This document shows, piece after piece, positions 12,101 to 27,100 of a DNA stretch of 64,000 bases. The stretch is taken from assembly GCA_963576565.1 (NCBI GenBank), contig OY755045.1, positions 38,088,667 to 38,152,666 on the forward strand, written 5' to 3'. The first letter of the stretch is position 1; the number at the start of each line of letters is the position of its first letter. The notes under the pieces were generated by a model, which worked only from the letters and a program-made list of their open reading frames with translations, had not been told where the DNA came from and ran no database searches. The position numbers were made by a program, and so were the translations under genes. The stretch comes from Aspidapion aeneum. Its lineage: Eukaryota > Arthropoda > Insecta > Coleoptera > Brentidae.

Positions 12101-15100
12101 ATATTTGTTATTTTTTAGCGTGTAACTCCGTTAATAAAATGTGTGCATCAGATCAGAAAACGAGTCTTTTTATGCAAATTAGTTGATAAAAATCTTTAAT
12201 TCAGTGGCGTATATAAGCCTGATGGACCCGGGCCCTCCCAAAAACTAAGATTTTTTTAGATATTTTCCACTTATTTCATAAATACAAACATAAAATAGCA
12301 TAAAAAACGGCATCATGAGGTCTCGGACCCCACCCTCAAAACTGTCTTGGGTCCACCCCGAAACTTTTTTCTATATACGCCACTGCTTTAACTTCACTGA
12401 CAACAACAACTTGACACAAATTTATTATTAAGTCCATAAAAAGAAAATATTTATTTCAAAAAATATTTGTTGGCCAAGTCAAACAAAATAATCAAAAAAT
12501 AATGACAATAATATACAAAAATATAAAGTGAAAATAAATAGGATATTAATATGTAAGTAACTATAAACTTTTGACGAAATACATTGCTTAGCAACTGATC
12601 TGTAATACTAGATCATTCTTTTTTAGAGCAAAATACGGAAGAATTGATTTTGAGAAAACTTTAAAATGTTTTTATTTTTACTTAGGCGCATCTTCTGTTA
12701 TTTCCAAAAGTGTCAACTGTTTTATTGCTACCCAATAATAGCACTGCATCACTTGATCTAACCTAAATATGTTTCTCAAAGTTTATAGTTTGTGCGCCTA
12801 AAAAACTATTGTATACGGACAATCAATGTATAGTTCCGGCAGGACCAAAGAACTATTATTTACGTACATTATTATAGTGTTAAATATAGGCCATGCCAAT
12901 ATATTGATTCTAAAAAGTACTACGATTTTTTGTGATTAATGCCAAAGAACAGAGTTAATTTTTAGGTCAGGTTTTGGTTGGCACAAAAAATCTAAATCTT
13001 AAGCTATATCTCAAAAACGAAAAGCGATAAATGAAATATAGTTCGATAGTTACATAAATAAAACAGCCTTGAAAATTGCATTATGTATTAAGATAAACTT
13101 TAGGATCACTAAGGGTCTCAATTTCTCTCTATCTTTCCCCTGGAAGTACTTTAAGATTCCAAAAGTGTGTAGGTACTTTGCGTTAATGCATTGCTGTGTT
13201 TTACCCCCTAATAAAATATTAAATTATAATGTATGCTTACCTTTTTCAGGATTAATCCAAGGTTTATTCGAGTACTTTTCCAGCAACTTAACCCCAATCG
13301 GGATGGTGGTGTTCCTGTCATTAACGTGCACCGTTGTCAAGTTCAATTTTCTGATAATCGCGATTTGAACAGATCGACTAGTGTTCAGTTCAGCATTTTG
13401 CACGGTTATGTTGTAGATTTTATTATCGTGGTTGAACAAGTAGACAACTTTAGTCGCTAAAAAAGACACACCCAAGTGGTGGATCGACAATTCATGTTGT
13501 GCTTTAATTAAAGTTAAGGTAGAATTATTGGGTTACAGAAATTTTGGTCTATAGATAAGATATTCTCATCCTTTCCTCCTTCCTCCATCCAATCCTTTCA
13601 AACAACGAATAACTTACGTATAAGTTTTCATAAATGTATTTTTTTATTTAAAAAAAACTAAAAAAACCCTACGTTTTTTTTTAACTATTTTTCATTTAAT
13701 TGCAAATTTTTATAATAATGGAAGATATTGTGTCAATTTTGTGGGTTTTTTTACCAAAAAGATTCAGGTTCATGAATGTCAACAAAAAACTCTTGACTTG
13801 AAAAAAGATACATTCCATTTTTTCAGCGAAGTTTTGTGTATCTAAGGCAAACCTGTGTAAAAGTATGAAGATCTTGCTGGTGACATAGTGTGAGTATAAA
13901 AGCATGCTGGAAAACTGGCAGGGTCTGAAGAGGGTTCTAAGCATTCGTAGTACAGTGCCATCGGATATGGACTCACACAGGTCGAGAGCTTGGAGCAAAC
14001 GCCTCTAGATGTCGCGAGACATCCAAGGAGTGTCAAGATGATCAGTAGTTAAAGAACACAAAAGAGTTTAGCGCAATAAGCAGTTTTGGTATTTTTTCTC
14101 GGAGTAAAAAAACTATTCTAAAAAACTAAACTATATACACTTACCATTTTCAATATAAAGATGTACAAAATTATTCAAATTATCATTGGCGTAAAAAACC
14201 AGAGAAACATTGTCGTAAGTTCTCAAATTTAGTAAAATCTGTTCTTGAAAAATCCCCTTCAACACGTCCTTTTCTGGATTTGAATCATTTGCTAGAAAGT
14301 TTCTGTGTAAATAGGATTCTGGATGGGTGAATGTAAGAGCATTTGTGTTGGTATCTAAAAAACACACTGCAGATGAAATTCAAGTCCTCAAACCTTAATT
14401 TTCCTACGGAATTCAAAAAGCTTGACTCATTCACTGTAATTTTGTTTTGAATTAGTTTAAATAAAAAGCAATATTTAATAACCGATTTTCACGAGAACAA
14501 AACAACTAAAAATATATATTTTCAATTTCATGAATACCTACCGTGTTGGTCAAAAGTAGATGACCTTCCTAAACTTATATATATAAATTTGACCATTACA
14601 TGTTTATTACATGTACCAACTTCCAAAGAACAAGTGGGGCAATCAAAAACTTCAATCCAGTGCTCAGTTTACAAGTTTCGGCAATTTTTCCAACAAAATC
14701 ATGTTGTGCCTTTTTCTGTATAACTTAAGGCAAAAATTGAAAGTACCAATTGAAAGAAACGTAAAAATTATTTAACTCATGAAAATTTCACAATTGCAAA
14801 AATAATGAATTATGAAAAACATCTTGAAATATTTGTTTTCTTTAGCAACTTTAAAATTGTATATTATCCTTTGTTCAGTTGTTGTGAAATATAACACATA
14901 TGACATATGTGTGACATATAACCTGTATGTGTTTTTCAAATGGTAGTTGCCATTTTTGCCTAAAATTACAGAGAAAAACTTCTTTAAAGCTATTTTTTAC
15001 AACAGAAGAACTGAGAACTGGATTGAAGTTTTCAAATACACCAATTGTATTTTGGTAGTTCGTACATGATCTCATTTATAAACACGTTTCTCCAATACTG

Positions 15101-18100
15101 CATGTCTAAAGGAACCAGAAAATCGCAAAATTAAATCTTGAAATGGGATAATTACGCTTTTATAACAAACTTCTTTAAAAACTTACTATTTTCGCAATGT
15201 TTTCCTGTATAAGCCCATGGATTTGGGCAAATACACTCGAAAGTACTCCAAAGTTCTTTACAATGTGCCCCATTTAGGCAGGGATTAGGCACACAGGATG
15301 GTTTGCAATCCTTAAAAAATAAAGGGATATTTGAGTAAATTGAAAAAATAAAGCTCAAAGCAATGCAAAAGTTAGAAATTACTTTAGTCGCCTAAATGCT
15401 TTTATGTATTTTTAGCGTTAATGTAGATTGAACTCCTGAGGTTGAATCCCACTTATCAGTGCGCCCTAGAGGTTCCCCTATGTAAACCACCATATTTGAC
15501 ATAATATGCCTACTATATTAGAAACTATAGGTATCGGCATTTAATTTTAAAAGCTTTTTTTTCCGGTTTTAAAAATTTCTTGAAAAAGTTGAAAGAGGTC
15601 AGGACCCCTTAGCCCAATTTCGTAGTTTTAAGCAATACTAGAGAACTTTAAATTTTTTGGAACTTTTATCCAAAACACTCCTGTTTTAATGCTATTCGTT
15701 GCATAATTAATTTTAAAGAAAAAACAATATTACCTTAATAATTTCACTAAGATGCACGCTCATGTAACTGTAAATATCCAAGATTTCCTCGTTTACAACT
15801 AAACCTCTAAAGCATCCAATCAATCCTTGATGAACAGAGGATTTCGGATCCATCAAGTCACTAAAATTAATTTAAAAAGTAAATTTATTATCAAAATAAA
15901 TCATGTAAGAAGGGAGAATTGTGGACTTTAAAAAAAAACAACAGCGCTTCTTTACAAAAACAATTGCAAGGGAAATGGAAAAAAAATCTCGGAAACATTG
16001 ACGTATATGCTAGACAGGGAATGAGAGAGAAGCTGAGAAAATATGTAATATTTGCGAAGATGGACACATGACCCATTGCAGGACAAATAGACAACGATAT
16101 AACAAATATTATTGAGCAAAGTTTATTTTCATTAATAATTTATCCGAACCAAACGTCGCGACAGTTTTCATCTCTGTCAAACCCTCCACAAGAAACTTCC
16201 CTCTCAAGACTCAAAACCACGAAGTAGAAATTTGTTTAAACTAATCTCAGGATGCTGCGGACAGGTTGCATCCTTTTCAAACTCTCTCACCCTCGAGCGC
16301 AGAAGAGATACGGCGGGTCAGATTAACCCGTTAAAGTAGTAGTTTTGCCGTTTATTCAAGTGCTTGATGCGATGTTGTTCGTTAGTTTGAACATTTTCAG
16401 TGACTTTACTGTATGTTTTTCCATGACATTTACGATTAAGAAAATATAATATTTTTAGAAGAATAGACTATAAAAACTAATTTCTCAACCGATTTAATGG
16501 TTCAGAAGTGTTCTCTGTGTAAAAAACTTCATGTTTCGGGTAAAGAAACGTAAGTAGGAAAGCGACGCTGCCAAAACAAAATAAATCCAAAACAAAACGT
16601 GTGTTGTCTCTGTTTAACTCACTAATTTTATTTTAGATAAAGTTTCAAAACTAGATTTATGAATAAATATCATATTTCAAGTCCAGCCCTGCACGCCAAT
16701 GCTCGCGAAAGCCCTAGAAACCCCCCATCATTCGACGGTGGCCGCAACAGTCTTACACAGTTTGTAATGGGTCCTTTTTAGGAGATTGTAATTATAATAA
16801 TGTATGGGTAATTGAAAATTGACTTACTAAGGAGCTCCTCCTATAAACATTGATCCTTCAAATGGACCAAATTCTTCCTCTGGTTTTAAGTCGACCATTT
16901 TGTATTCTTCGTTGATCATAAACCTACAAAAATTTTAAAAAACTTAACCAGTCTTTGATATTAAAAACTGAGCATCTTTAGCAAATGACAATATTTTATT
17001 TCCGACTGTTTATACAAAAAAACAACCGAACATTCGTTAGATTTAATCTTTAGTTGAAATTCGCCATTTCTATAGTAATTGAGCAAGGATAACTTTGATA
17101 ACCTCGATTCAAAAAAGAGTGGCGCATGCGAAGTTGAAAAAAGGGAAATGGACAGAGTGTAAGTCTTTATTGTCTATTCACCACGGTGACATTTAGGGAT
17201 GGCTGCTTGTACTATGCTTGTTCACCATAGCGACCTCCAGGGGTAGCGGCTTGTTCGCCTCTATTTTAGTCTGCGCAGTGGTCGACGCTAGTTCCATTTA
17301 TTTTTCTACTTCTAGGGTTCAGATCATAATTTACTTAATAATAAATACTAAAAATATGTTAATACCTGACATGATATTTATTATAGTCAATCCAAACTTT
17401 ATGCCATTCACCACCATTAAGCTTTCGACCAGACACTATGACCAATTCCTTTGACACGCCAGTATTTAAAGTAAAGTTAAATGTCAGTTGAAAATCTGCA
17501 AAATAAGTAGAAAACAAATGTTAGATACCTTAGCGGTAAGGTGCTTAGCAACAACCACAAAAAATCAATTATAGGTGTTATTTTAGGAAAGTAAAAAAGA
17601 GTACAGCAGTTTTCTTCAAAAGGTAAACACAATTTTAAGTTGGACCTTAGTTTTACTTACCACTAGTTAGGGCAATCATAAAACTAGGATAGTTTGGTCT
17701 TATAGGAGGCTGATACAGCAAAATAGCCTTTTTGCCAGTAGTTCTGAAAGAAAACGCCAAATCTCCTTTTCTCCATCCAGGGACTTCGATGTAAGACTGA
17801 CTTGTGGTAAATGTCACTACGTATCTCTGTGTGTCTGTCAAAAGTAATATAAGTTAATATTATACCATTAATACTCAGTAGTCTAAGTCTAACGATAAGG
17901 GTTTTTCTAACCTCAAGGGTCTTATAAATTCATCCATATCTTGCTTTCTTTATGATAATGGAGATTATTAAAATTATTAACTTTTGCCAATAACATAGTA
18001 GATGCATGTAACCCAAAAACAGTTACAATTATCATAAAGAAAACAAAGATAAAGAATTTTGTATCGTATCGTATCGTTAGACTTTATCTGCCTATACTTA

Positions 18101-21100
18101 TATGTATAAGTTTATTTATTCACTTTATATTTTTGTTTATGTATAAACAAATTGTGCACTATAACTTTTTAAAAGATTTTGCTAAAAAACTGTGTATTTT
18201 ATAAAAAATATGCAAATTTTTTTTTCATATTTTTACATAAGTTGTAATTTTAAATAAAACAAAGGAGCCTATTTAATAAAGGTAGCACCTTTAATACAAT
18301 TTAATTCAAACATAGTTGCTTAATAAAATATATCTTTGGGGCAGCATTTCTTACAAAAAAAATACTTTATAGCTATAAAGGAGTAAATAAATAACAATTT
18401 AAAACTAGTTTTAAATCGTAATTACTATATTAATTGCAAGAGAATTGATAATTTGTTTTTAGAAAATAATGAAGCATGATTGATGCCTCAAAAAACTTCC
18501 ACCTCGTTCTTCATAAATAAATGTCTTCTATAATATTATTTTAATTGTTTTGCTCAATTACAAAATACCAAGAAATTTACTAGATGAAGCATTTGTTTTG
18601 CATTTCATAATCTGTAAAAAAATTTAGACGGGAAAAGGACTGATGACTCCAGAAAAAAATATCTCAATGTAAATTCTAATTAATATTTGGCATGTAATAC
18701 CGAACCAAACGCACTTTGGCATATTTAGGTTCCAATTTAGAGGTAAATGTCTCAAAAAATGCAAAAGCTCGGTTGAATTCCTCTTTAAAACTGCCTTAAG
18801 AATGTTTTTACAGAAATAAAAAATATTCGTAAATAACAAGTTACGAAAATGCTCCAAATTGAAAACCACCCTATCTTGTAAGTAGTTCAAGATATCGACG
18901 TATGGTTTTTGGCATTCATTTTTTTACGAAATTAGGGTTCGTAACATGTAGGTTACTTTTTCTCTAGCGTTTCTAAAAATGGGCATTTCCAATCAAAAGT
19001 GTCCAATTTAGACCACCCTGTAAAAACTAAGCCTATCACTCAGCCATTATTTGTACATAATACCCTGTATAATAATAGACCCCTCAACAAAGCAATTATG
19101 ACGCATCCGTCGTAATCGTCAATTGTCTACCAAGTACACACAGGAACTGATAAATTAGGTGCGAGACACAAAAATTACGTTTAATCTAGAGGTCAGATGA
19201 TCTTTATCTAAAGGTTACCGGGACAGTTTCGTGGGTGGTAACAAGAGTACGGAATTATTGTAATTTTCATTCATCTCGCAAAAAAAAAACATAAAAGCAA
19301 AAAGTTGTCGTAGGGCTATCTAATACCTAGCACATAATTTTTATATAATAATATTCTTGACCATTGTAGCTACTAGAATATAAAAAGGTAAAGCTTTTGA
19401 ATTTCAAATCTTAATTTTATTGTAGGAAATTAAGTTACCTTTTAAACGAGGTATTAATTAAATGGATCAAGCTAATGGTTCGTACTCTATAGGCATCCCA
19501 ATGTTAGGGTTATTTTTAAAGATCACGAAAAAAATACATGTTTTTTTAGATTTAACTCAAATTTATGATAACTAAGCAATTAAGAGAAAAATGTCAAAGA
19601 GACTTTTTGGTAAAAATAAAATTTTTATATTAAATGATAGATTACAAATTAAATAGCTAGGATTAACACTCCAGGAGCGTCCGCACATTGAAGTTATTTT
19701 TTAAAATCTTGTAAAAGAGCTTTTAGGGACGTCAATGAAGTAACAGTGAATTAGCTTTATTAATACAATTTTTAAATATTAGTTTGATTTTCTACAATAA
19801 AATGTATTACAGATTTTTTGTAGAAAGCTTCGTTCTTAAGAAAATCATAAAGAACGTAATAATTTCGATTATTATAAAAATTCGGACGCCCCTGGGATAT
19901 CAAACTTAGCTTGAACACCTTGTGATACATAAAAAACAGAAAATTTTATTAACTAAAGATGTTTTTAATATTTTCCTATAAAATTCTTAGTTTTTACAAA
20001 TATCAATTTTAAAAACCTATAAAAACAGGTACTTTTTTCTCTTTATCTTTAAAAATAACGGCCAATGGAGTGCTAAACATTACACTTGACCCATTTAACT
20101 GATACATTTTCTACAATAAAGTTTATTATAAGTTTTCTCTAAAATACTTAGTTTTTAAGAAAATTGGAAAGAAACCTAACAATTTCAGTCTATTTTGCAT
20201 ATGATACAGAAATACACAGGAAATGTATCTTTAATACTTTAGGGTTTGTATCTCAACAAGGCAACTAACTAATATCTTATTTGGTAGGCTATTTATCAAT
20301 ATTTATTTAATGTTATTACAATCATTCTCGAAAATGACTAGATTTTAACTTAAAGGCCACATAAGGAAAAGATTGGACAAAATCCAGAATGGCAGCTGGT
20401 TGATATCATCATTTGAAAACTATTAGTCCGACAAAGAAAAACATATTGGCATTTTTGTAGAAATTTTTTGATAGCTATAATTTTTTGTCTACAACCTACC
20501 TAAACCCAGTAATTTTAGAAAAAGTAAATTTGGGTATAATTTTTCCATGATGGCGGTGCGAGCGGACATCGCTTAAAGAATATCAGCGACCATCAACCCT
20601 ATAATCGTTTCAAAACTTTCGGACCTTTTGAACCAAAACGACATTTTTATGTCTCAAATGATTGGACTACAAAACTTACTTGTTTCTACACATTCCAGCG
20701 GCCCCAAAGTGATTCTGCCAAGAGCATCTTCAGGCAAGTCCCTTTGTTGTAAGAAAACCATTTCAGTGATTCCCAAACTGTCTCGTGTGGTATAGTAACC
20801 GTCATCTGTGTTCCATTGTGAGTCGTTTTGGTGATCGCAGTTGCACCATTGGGTCGGATTCTCGCATTTTTTACCTATCGAACAAGGGCAGGTACCCCTG
20901 TTAAACATATTAAACTAACAAAATGTGTTGGATATATCATAAACACAATAAAAAACTAATTTATGCTATAGTCTCTCTAAGATTTATAAATATCTTGGGC
21001 CCATCTGCTTTTACACTTAAGGTTGCTCCAAGATACACTAATCATAACAAAAACATTTCATGTAAAAAAAGCCAAGTACGCGAAAATTGAATTCTGTAAA

Positions 21101-24100
21101 AATAATTGAGATAAAAGTAAAGCCAAGTTCTCCAATACAAATTTTAAAATGAAAAGTTCTTACTAGTTTGGAATTATTTTTTTAAAACTTTGCTATTACA
21201 GCCAAACTTCTGTATGTTCAATTTAGCACTGTGCCTAAATATTTAGTTTTTTTACAATTTTGCCAGATATATTTTCTATACTTAGAGATTAGTCATACTA
21301 TTTTTTATACCTAGTTTAAGTATAGCTTTTACGAATAAACATATATGCAATACTAAGAAAAAAAGTTCCTCGAATTATATAAACCCATCGGGAACCCCCC
21401 CCCCCCCCCCCACTCCTATTTATATAACAAATTTTGCTTAAAACTGATCAAGGAATCAAGGAATAGTTTTATCGATGTTTGCTGACTAAGAAAATTAGTT
21501 CCCAAAATCTTCACGGCCTCTCCTATCTACTAGTAGTATAGTAGTAGTATATTTTTATTACAAAGTATTTATACATATGTGTATATATACCTAAGTCGTC
21601 AAATTCATTTAGGAAGCTACTTAAAAACAAATAAATAAAAATAAAAATAAAATAAAGTGAAATCAAATGTATCACAATGTACACAAAATAGATAAATAAC
21701 ATAAAATTAGTAAATGACACTAGTTTCACAAATATTTACGCACAAAAGATACACAAGATCACATAAAAAAGATACAAAAGTTAGGATTTTTGTTTAAAAG
21801 TTTATCTAAAATTAAAGAAATCTTTTACTGTGTACGGTTCAATTTTACAAATATGGGCAAAACAAGCTTTTTTAAACCGTTTTATACTATCTATATCTTT
21901 AATTTTGTCTGGCAAAGAGTTATAAAATTTTAAACAGGTATAGAAAGGAGGTTTTTCTGTTACGGCTAGCCTGTGCTTTGGAAGGTTATTAATTGTTCTT
22001 TTGATGTTTAGTAGGATAATTATGGTTAGGTTTTAAGTGTGCAAACTTTTCGGTGTTTTTGCGTAGGTAAATTACACATTGATAGAGGTAAATTCCTGTT
22101 ACTGTAAGTAGGTTACTTCTTTTAAAAAGCCCTCTGCAACTCTCTCGGTGTTTTAGAGACCACATTATCCGCAAGACTCTCTTTTGCTGCACAAATACGC
22201 TCTCAATTCGACTACTGCTGCCCCAAAGTAGTATACCATATTTTAAACGTGAGTCAAACAATCCGTAATAAATGGACATTAATATTTTTTCATCATTGAT
22301 ATGTTTGGAAATCACACGTATTGCATAGCTAGCTTTGCTTAGTTTGCCACAGAGTAACTTAATGTATTCATGGTAGTTCAGTAGAGAGTCGACTGTGACT
22401 CCACCGTCTGTGACACCTGTATGTTTTGATTTTGAAACTGTATTGATTCGCTAATATTAACGTTTAAGTTATTAAAAGTTATTATGCTGGTTATATCTAC
22501 ATTTAAAAGTAGTTGGTTTTTTTTTAACCAATTTTTTGTCATACCCAATAATTTTGGCACATGTTTTCAATATTTTCATTTCTATCAATTGGTATTACTT
22601 CGGTGGCATCATCAGCATAGTTAAAGAGGTCGTTTGTTGTAATTTCTGCAAAATCATTTAAGTATATCACAAACAGCAAAGGTCCGAGAATGCTTCCCTG
22701 AGGAACGCCAGTGGTGGTAAAACCGCTGGTCGACTCTACCACTTCACCCCCACGCCATACTCTCACCTTTTCTCTAAATAACTTTTTATGATTAATGGAG
22801 TCGAAAGCTTTAGATAAGTCTAAGAGAATTCCACAGGCAATATACTTAGATTCCAGGAGTTCTATTATTTTATTATTAAAGTCAATAAGTGCAGTTTCGG
22901 TTGATCTTTCTGGTAAAAACCCATGTTGGAATGTGTTAAATAATGAGTTTGATTGGAAAAAGTTTATTGTTCTTCTGTAAATAATAAGCTCAAACAGTTT
23001 TGAGAAAGAAGACAAAAGACTCATTGGCCTATAGTTGTTGGAATGACAGTAGCTATTTTTAGTTCTTCTGGGAAACTACCTGTGCTCATACTTTGATTAA
23101 GTCAGTAATATGTAGAACACATTTCTCTCAAAAACTGGTTTTAAGGCTGATATAGTGTGGTGTTGTAGTGTGCTAATGGACTAGGAAAATATCAGATCCG
23201 CCATGGATGCATTTATTTTTTTAAATAATTTAGAATTATATTATCAACATCCGTTACCCCCTTATATCAGAATGGGAGTGAATTTTTACTGCAATCCAGG
23301 GTTACCATTGGTCCGTATAAATATTATTTGACTTAAAACTGATGCTTAAGAGATTATTTTTGAGATAAAATTTGACATAAATTCCCTAGTTCCCTTACAT
23401 CACGACAAAAAAATCTGCGAATTCTCCCCTAGGAGTGAATTTTCACTGCAATCCACGATTACCATTGGTCCGTTTAAATATTATCTGATTAAAACTGATG
23501 CGGAAGAAATTATTTTCGAGAGAACATTTGACATAACTGGTTTCTTGTGTAAAAGGAGACCTGGGAATGAGAAATTCGTTAAAAAAACTGTCATTACTAT
23601 TAAATTAATCTCAGATATCTAATATCAATCGATGGTAACCGTAGACTCAAGTGAACATTTACCAGGGGAGAATTTACAAAATAAGGACCCTGTACACATC
23701 GCTTATAAAATTTAAATTCTAAATTTTTTGAAATTTTTGCGGACTCAAAAATTTGCAAAAAACTGACATTATTTCGTACCTTTTGACATCTCCTATGTAA
23801 TCCACAGTCTGATTAGCTGAGCTGATAAACCATGTAGCTGAATGAAGTTCGATCGGAGCCTTGAGACAGTCATATTTGATATATTGGCTGCAGTTTAGTG
23901 AGTGTCTAACCAATTCTTGCAACATGTCTGCGTTGAATTCTCTGTATTTTATGCTAAAACTAAAAGCAAAACAATTTGTCTAATAATGATGTTACAGAAG
24001 TCGTAATTCTGTGCAGTTACTAAACGAAATTTATTTACAAAAACAAGTATAAACAGTACACTATACACCAACCTAACCTCACCTAACCCAACCCAATTTT

Positions 24101-27100
24101 AAGTTATTATATTTAAGAATTACAATTACTACATTTGGAAAAAGTAAAAACTACACTTTAAAAAGTCTAGTAATAACATTGGTTCTATATTTGTTGTTGC
24201 AGTTGGCTTAAACATAAACTAAGAAAATAAAAAAATAGTCCAATTGTCTCCTCTAGCATAGGTTCACCGGCAGAACGTGGACAAATTTTATGTTTTTATA
24301 TTGTTGACTTTCATAATCACAATGATTACCTTTGGGAAAAGTAAATATTATACTTTATAAAGCAAAAAAAAACTTTTAACCGATAGTTTGACAAATATAT
24401 ATATTATCCACTTTTTTTATTTTTGTTGGTTGTAGAATCTATAACCTTATATATAGGGATGGTTTAGAATGATAACCTAGTAAATGAAATAAAAACAGGC
24501 TTAAGCACAACGATCTCTGAATTATATTGAAGATATATCATAACTTACCTAAAATCCTTTTCAGAAGGACTTCTGACATCCATTTGGCTGGGCAAATTAT
24601 GTTCAACAATGGTTTTGGTGGACTCTTCGATGCTTTGGAACTCGCATCTCACATGAGCAGGAGGAAAACGACCGTTCCCATCGATGTCTATGAGGTAGAC
24701 ATCTGGCTTAGTATACCCTAAAATAATAATTTATTTCGGTATACTATAAAAGCAGCGGGTATTGTATCCTTATCTGCTAATGCGTTTTACAAGAACTTGC
24801 CTCAAATCACATAAATTTTTTTATAAAGTTTGCTGCAACCTGAAATATTACAATCCAAAGGATTTTTTTCTAAATAGTTATACAACTCTTATAAAACCCG
24901 AGGTTATATAAAGCTTTTCACGGCTCTTTAAAGTTAATTTTATAGTTTTATAATGGTTGCTCAAACATTTTGGCAACTGTGATGTAAAGTGAGTAAAAAT
25001 AAAATGTATACATTCTTTCTATGTCTGAAAAAAGATGCTCGGGGTTGGAGAGAAGGTTAAAGCTTACATATTACCGATTTTGTAAAGTATGGCATTTTAG
25101 AAGTCATATTGGAGGCTAGATAATTATAAAAAGAGTTAGTCATTCGAAACATACCTAGAAGTGCTAGTTCCTCACACGTCTTTCTGTATAAAGCAAAGTG
25201 ACAATTTGTTCCGATGTAACCAGTATTAGTGCAGTCGCAAGTTAACCTGTCTTCTTTAACAGAACACTTTCCACCATGTTCACAGGTGTTAGGTCGGAGA
25301 CAAGCATCAACAAATCTACGAAAATAAAAAAACCTTTTGATTCAGGCATTCATGTAGAATATCAATAATTCTTTAAGCAAAAACGACATCAGCATTTAAG
25401 ATAAGAAGAGGCTTAGCTACAAAAACTAGAAAATACTTAGAACACAAACCTTACGGTATTTAAAAATTCTTTTGATGGGCTTCTAGATAAAATTTTCTAG
25501 ACAAGCCGGTATTATTTGATTATACAGTTATTTTACCGCTTTTTATGCGACGCGTGTGTTTATTTTAATTTGGTAAAAGTAAGATTTATGTCCCAATTAG
25601 TTTCTGGTTTTTGATATAGCTGATAATGTATAATAAAAGTGTTTGTTTAACTTAAGTTTTTTTACTTGTTTTTATTTTTTAGTTTTTATATTGCATCTTT
25701 GTTGCACTTTGGAACCTGTAACCTAAAACAACCTCAAGTATATAGGCCGCCATTTTTTTGGATTCCCCATGTTGCTTTTTTTAAGTTTAGATGACACACC
25801 CAAAAGTTTCAAATTTGTTAAATATCGGTTCATTGGATTGTATCCGCCATTTTACTGTTTTTTAAATTTGAGATAGATATAAACTTACGTACAGAGTCAA
25901 GCAAACTAAAATCGTATAAAAAACAGATTTAATCACGTTGCATCCGAGTGATAAAAAAGTTGCATCACAAACCTGCAGTCATCCAAAGTCACTTCCCCCA
26001 CTACTCTCTCTGTTTGTAAGACATTTCGAGGTTCAAGTCTGGCACCGTTGACAACAATGTCTCTCATACATCCCAAAAATCCAGAATTACTTCTACTGCC
26101 AGCTGCTACTTTGATTTTGTCTCCGATGGCAAACTTTAAGTTGCTAAAAAAAATAGTCAATAATAACGATTGTAAATCCTTTCCTGACATGTATATACGT
26201 ACAATATAATATGAACAAGTAATGTGTTATTAAGCCATTAACAAAAAATTACTGCTATATATGCTATATAAGCGTTCAGCAATACTAGATTCAATTGAAC
26301 ACCAACGGATAGCTTGGATTAAAAAAGTAGATGCTTTAAATAAAATTTGAAAGGTACCGCTTTTAAATGACATTGACAATATGTCAATTATAATGGCTCG
26401 GGGACTAGACGTTGCCAAGATTAGGATTAATTTTTATGTTTGGTTTTAATCTGAGAAAATTCTTTGGATTTTGAAACTTCTAGAACACAATGCCAGTATT
26501 TTAAGTTGGCGTAGCCGCTTGTTTGTTGTTTTTAAAAACAAATCGAGAGGTATTTATCCTAAGGTAACTGATGATGAGTGTGTTTAAGAATCTAGCAGTC
26601 ATATTTAGAGGTTCTTTCGTTGTACAGACCAACCGTTCCGAAGAAGAAAGGTGCATGTAGAAGTTTTACGTTTTAAGAAATATCTTTGCTGCCAATTATA
26701 TCCAAGCTCTATGAAAAATTATTGCTTAAAAGAATAAAACCCATCATAGAAAGACAAGAAATTATTATCTCATCAATTTGGTTTTGGAGACAAGCATTCC
26801 ACGATAGATCAAGTAAACAGAATTACTAATATAATAGAAAAAGCTCTAGAAGAGGGAAACGTTTGTTCTGCAGTTTTTCTAGATGTAGCACAAGCATTTG
26901 ACAAAGTGTGGCATGAAGCCTTAATTTTAAACTAAAACGGTTTCTGCCAAAACAATATTCGGATATCTTGGAATCATATATATCTGATAGACATTTTAGA
27001 GTAAAACAGGAAGATTCATACTCAAATTTAAGAGAAATTCAAGCAGGCCTGCCCCAGGGTAGCGTACTAGGCCCTTATCTATACTTATTATTCACTGCGA

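Noticed and set aside
13842..14036. 64-codon Cys/Pro-rich frame
   Set aside because: No splice sites in phase and no LamG/EGF pattern.
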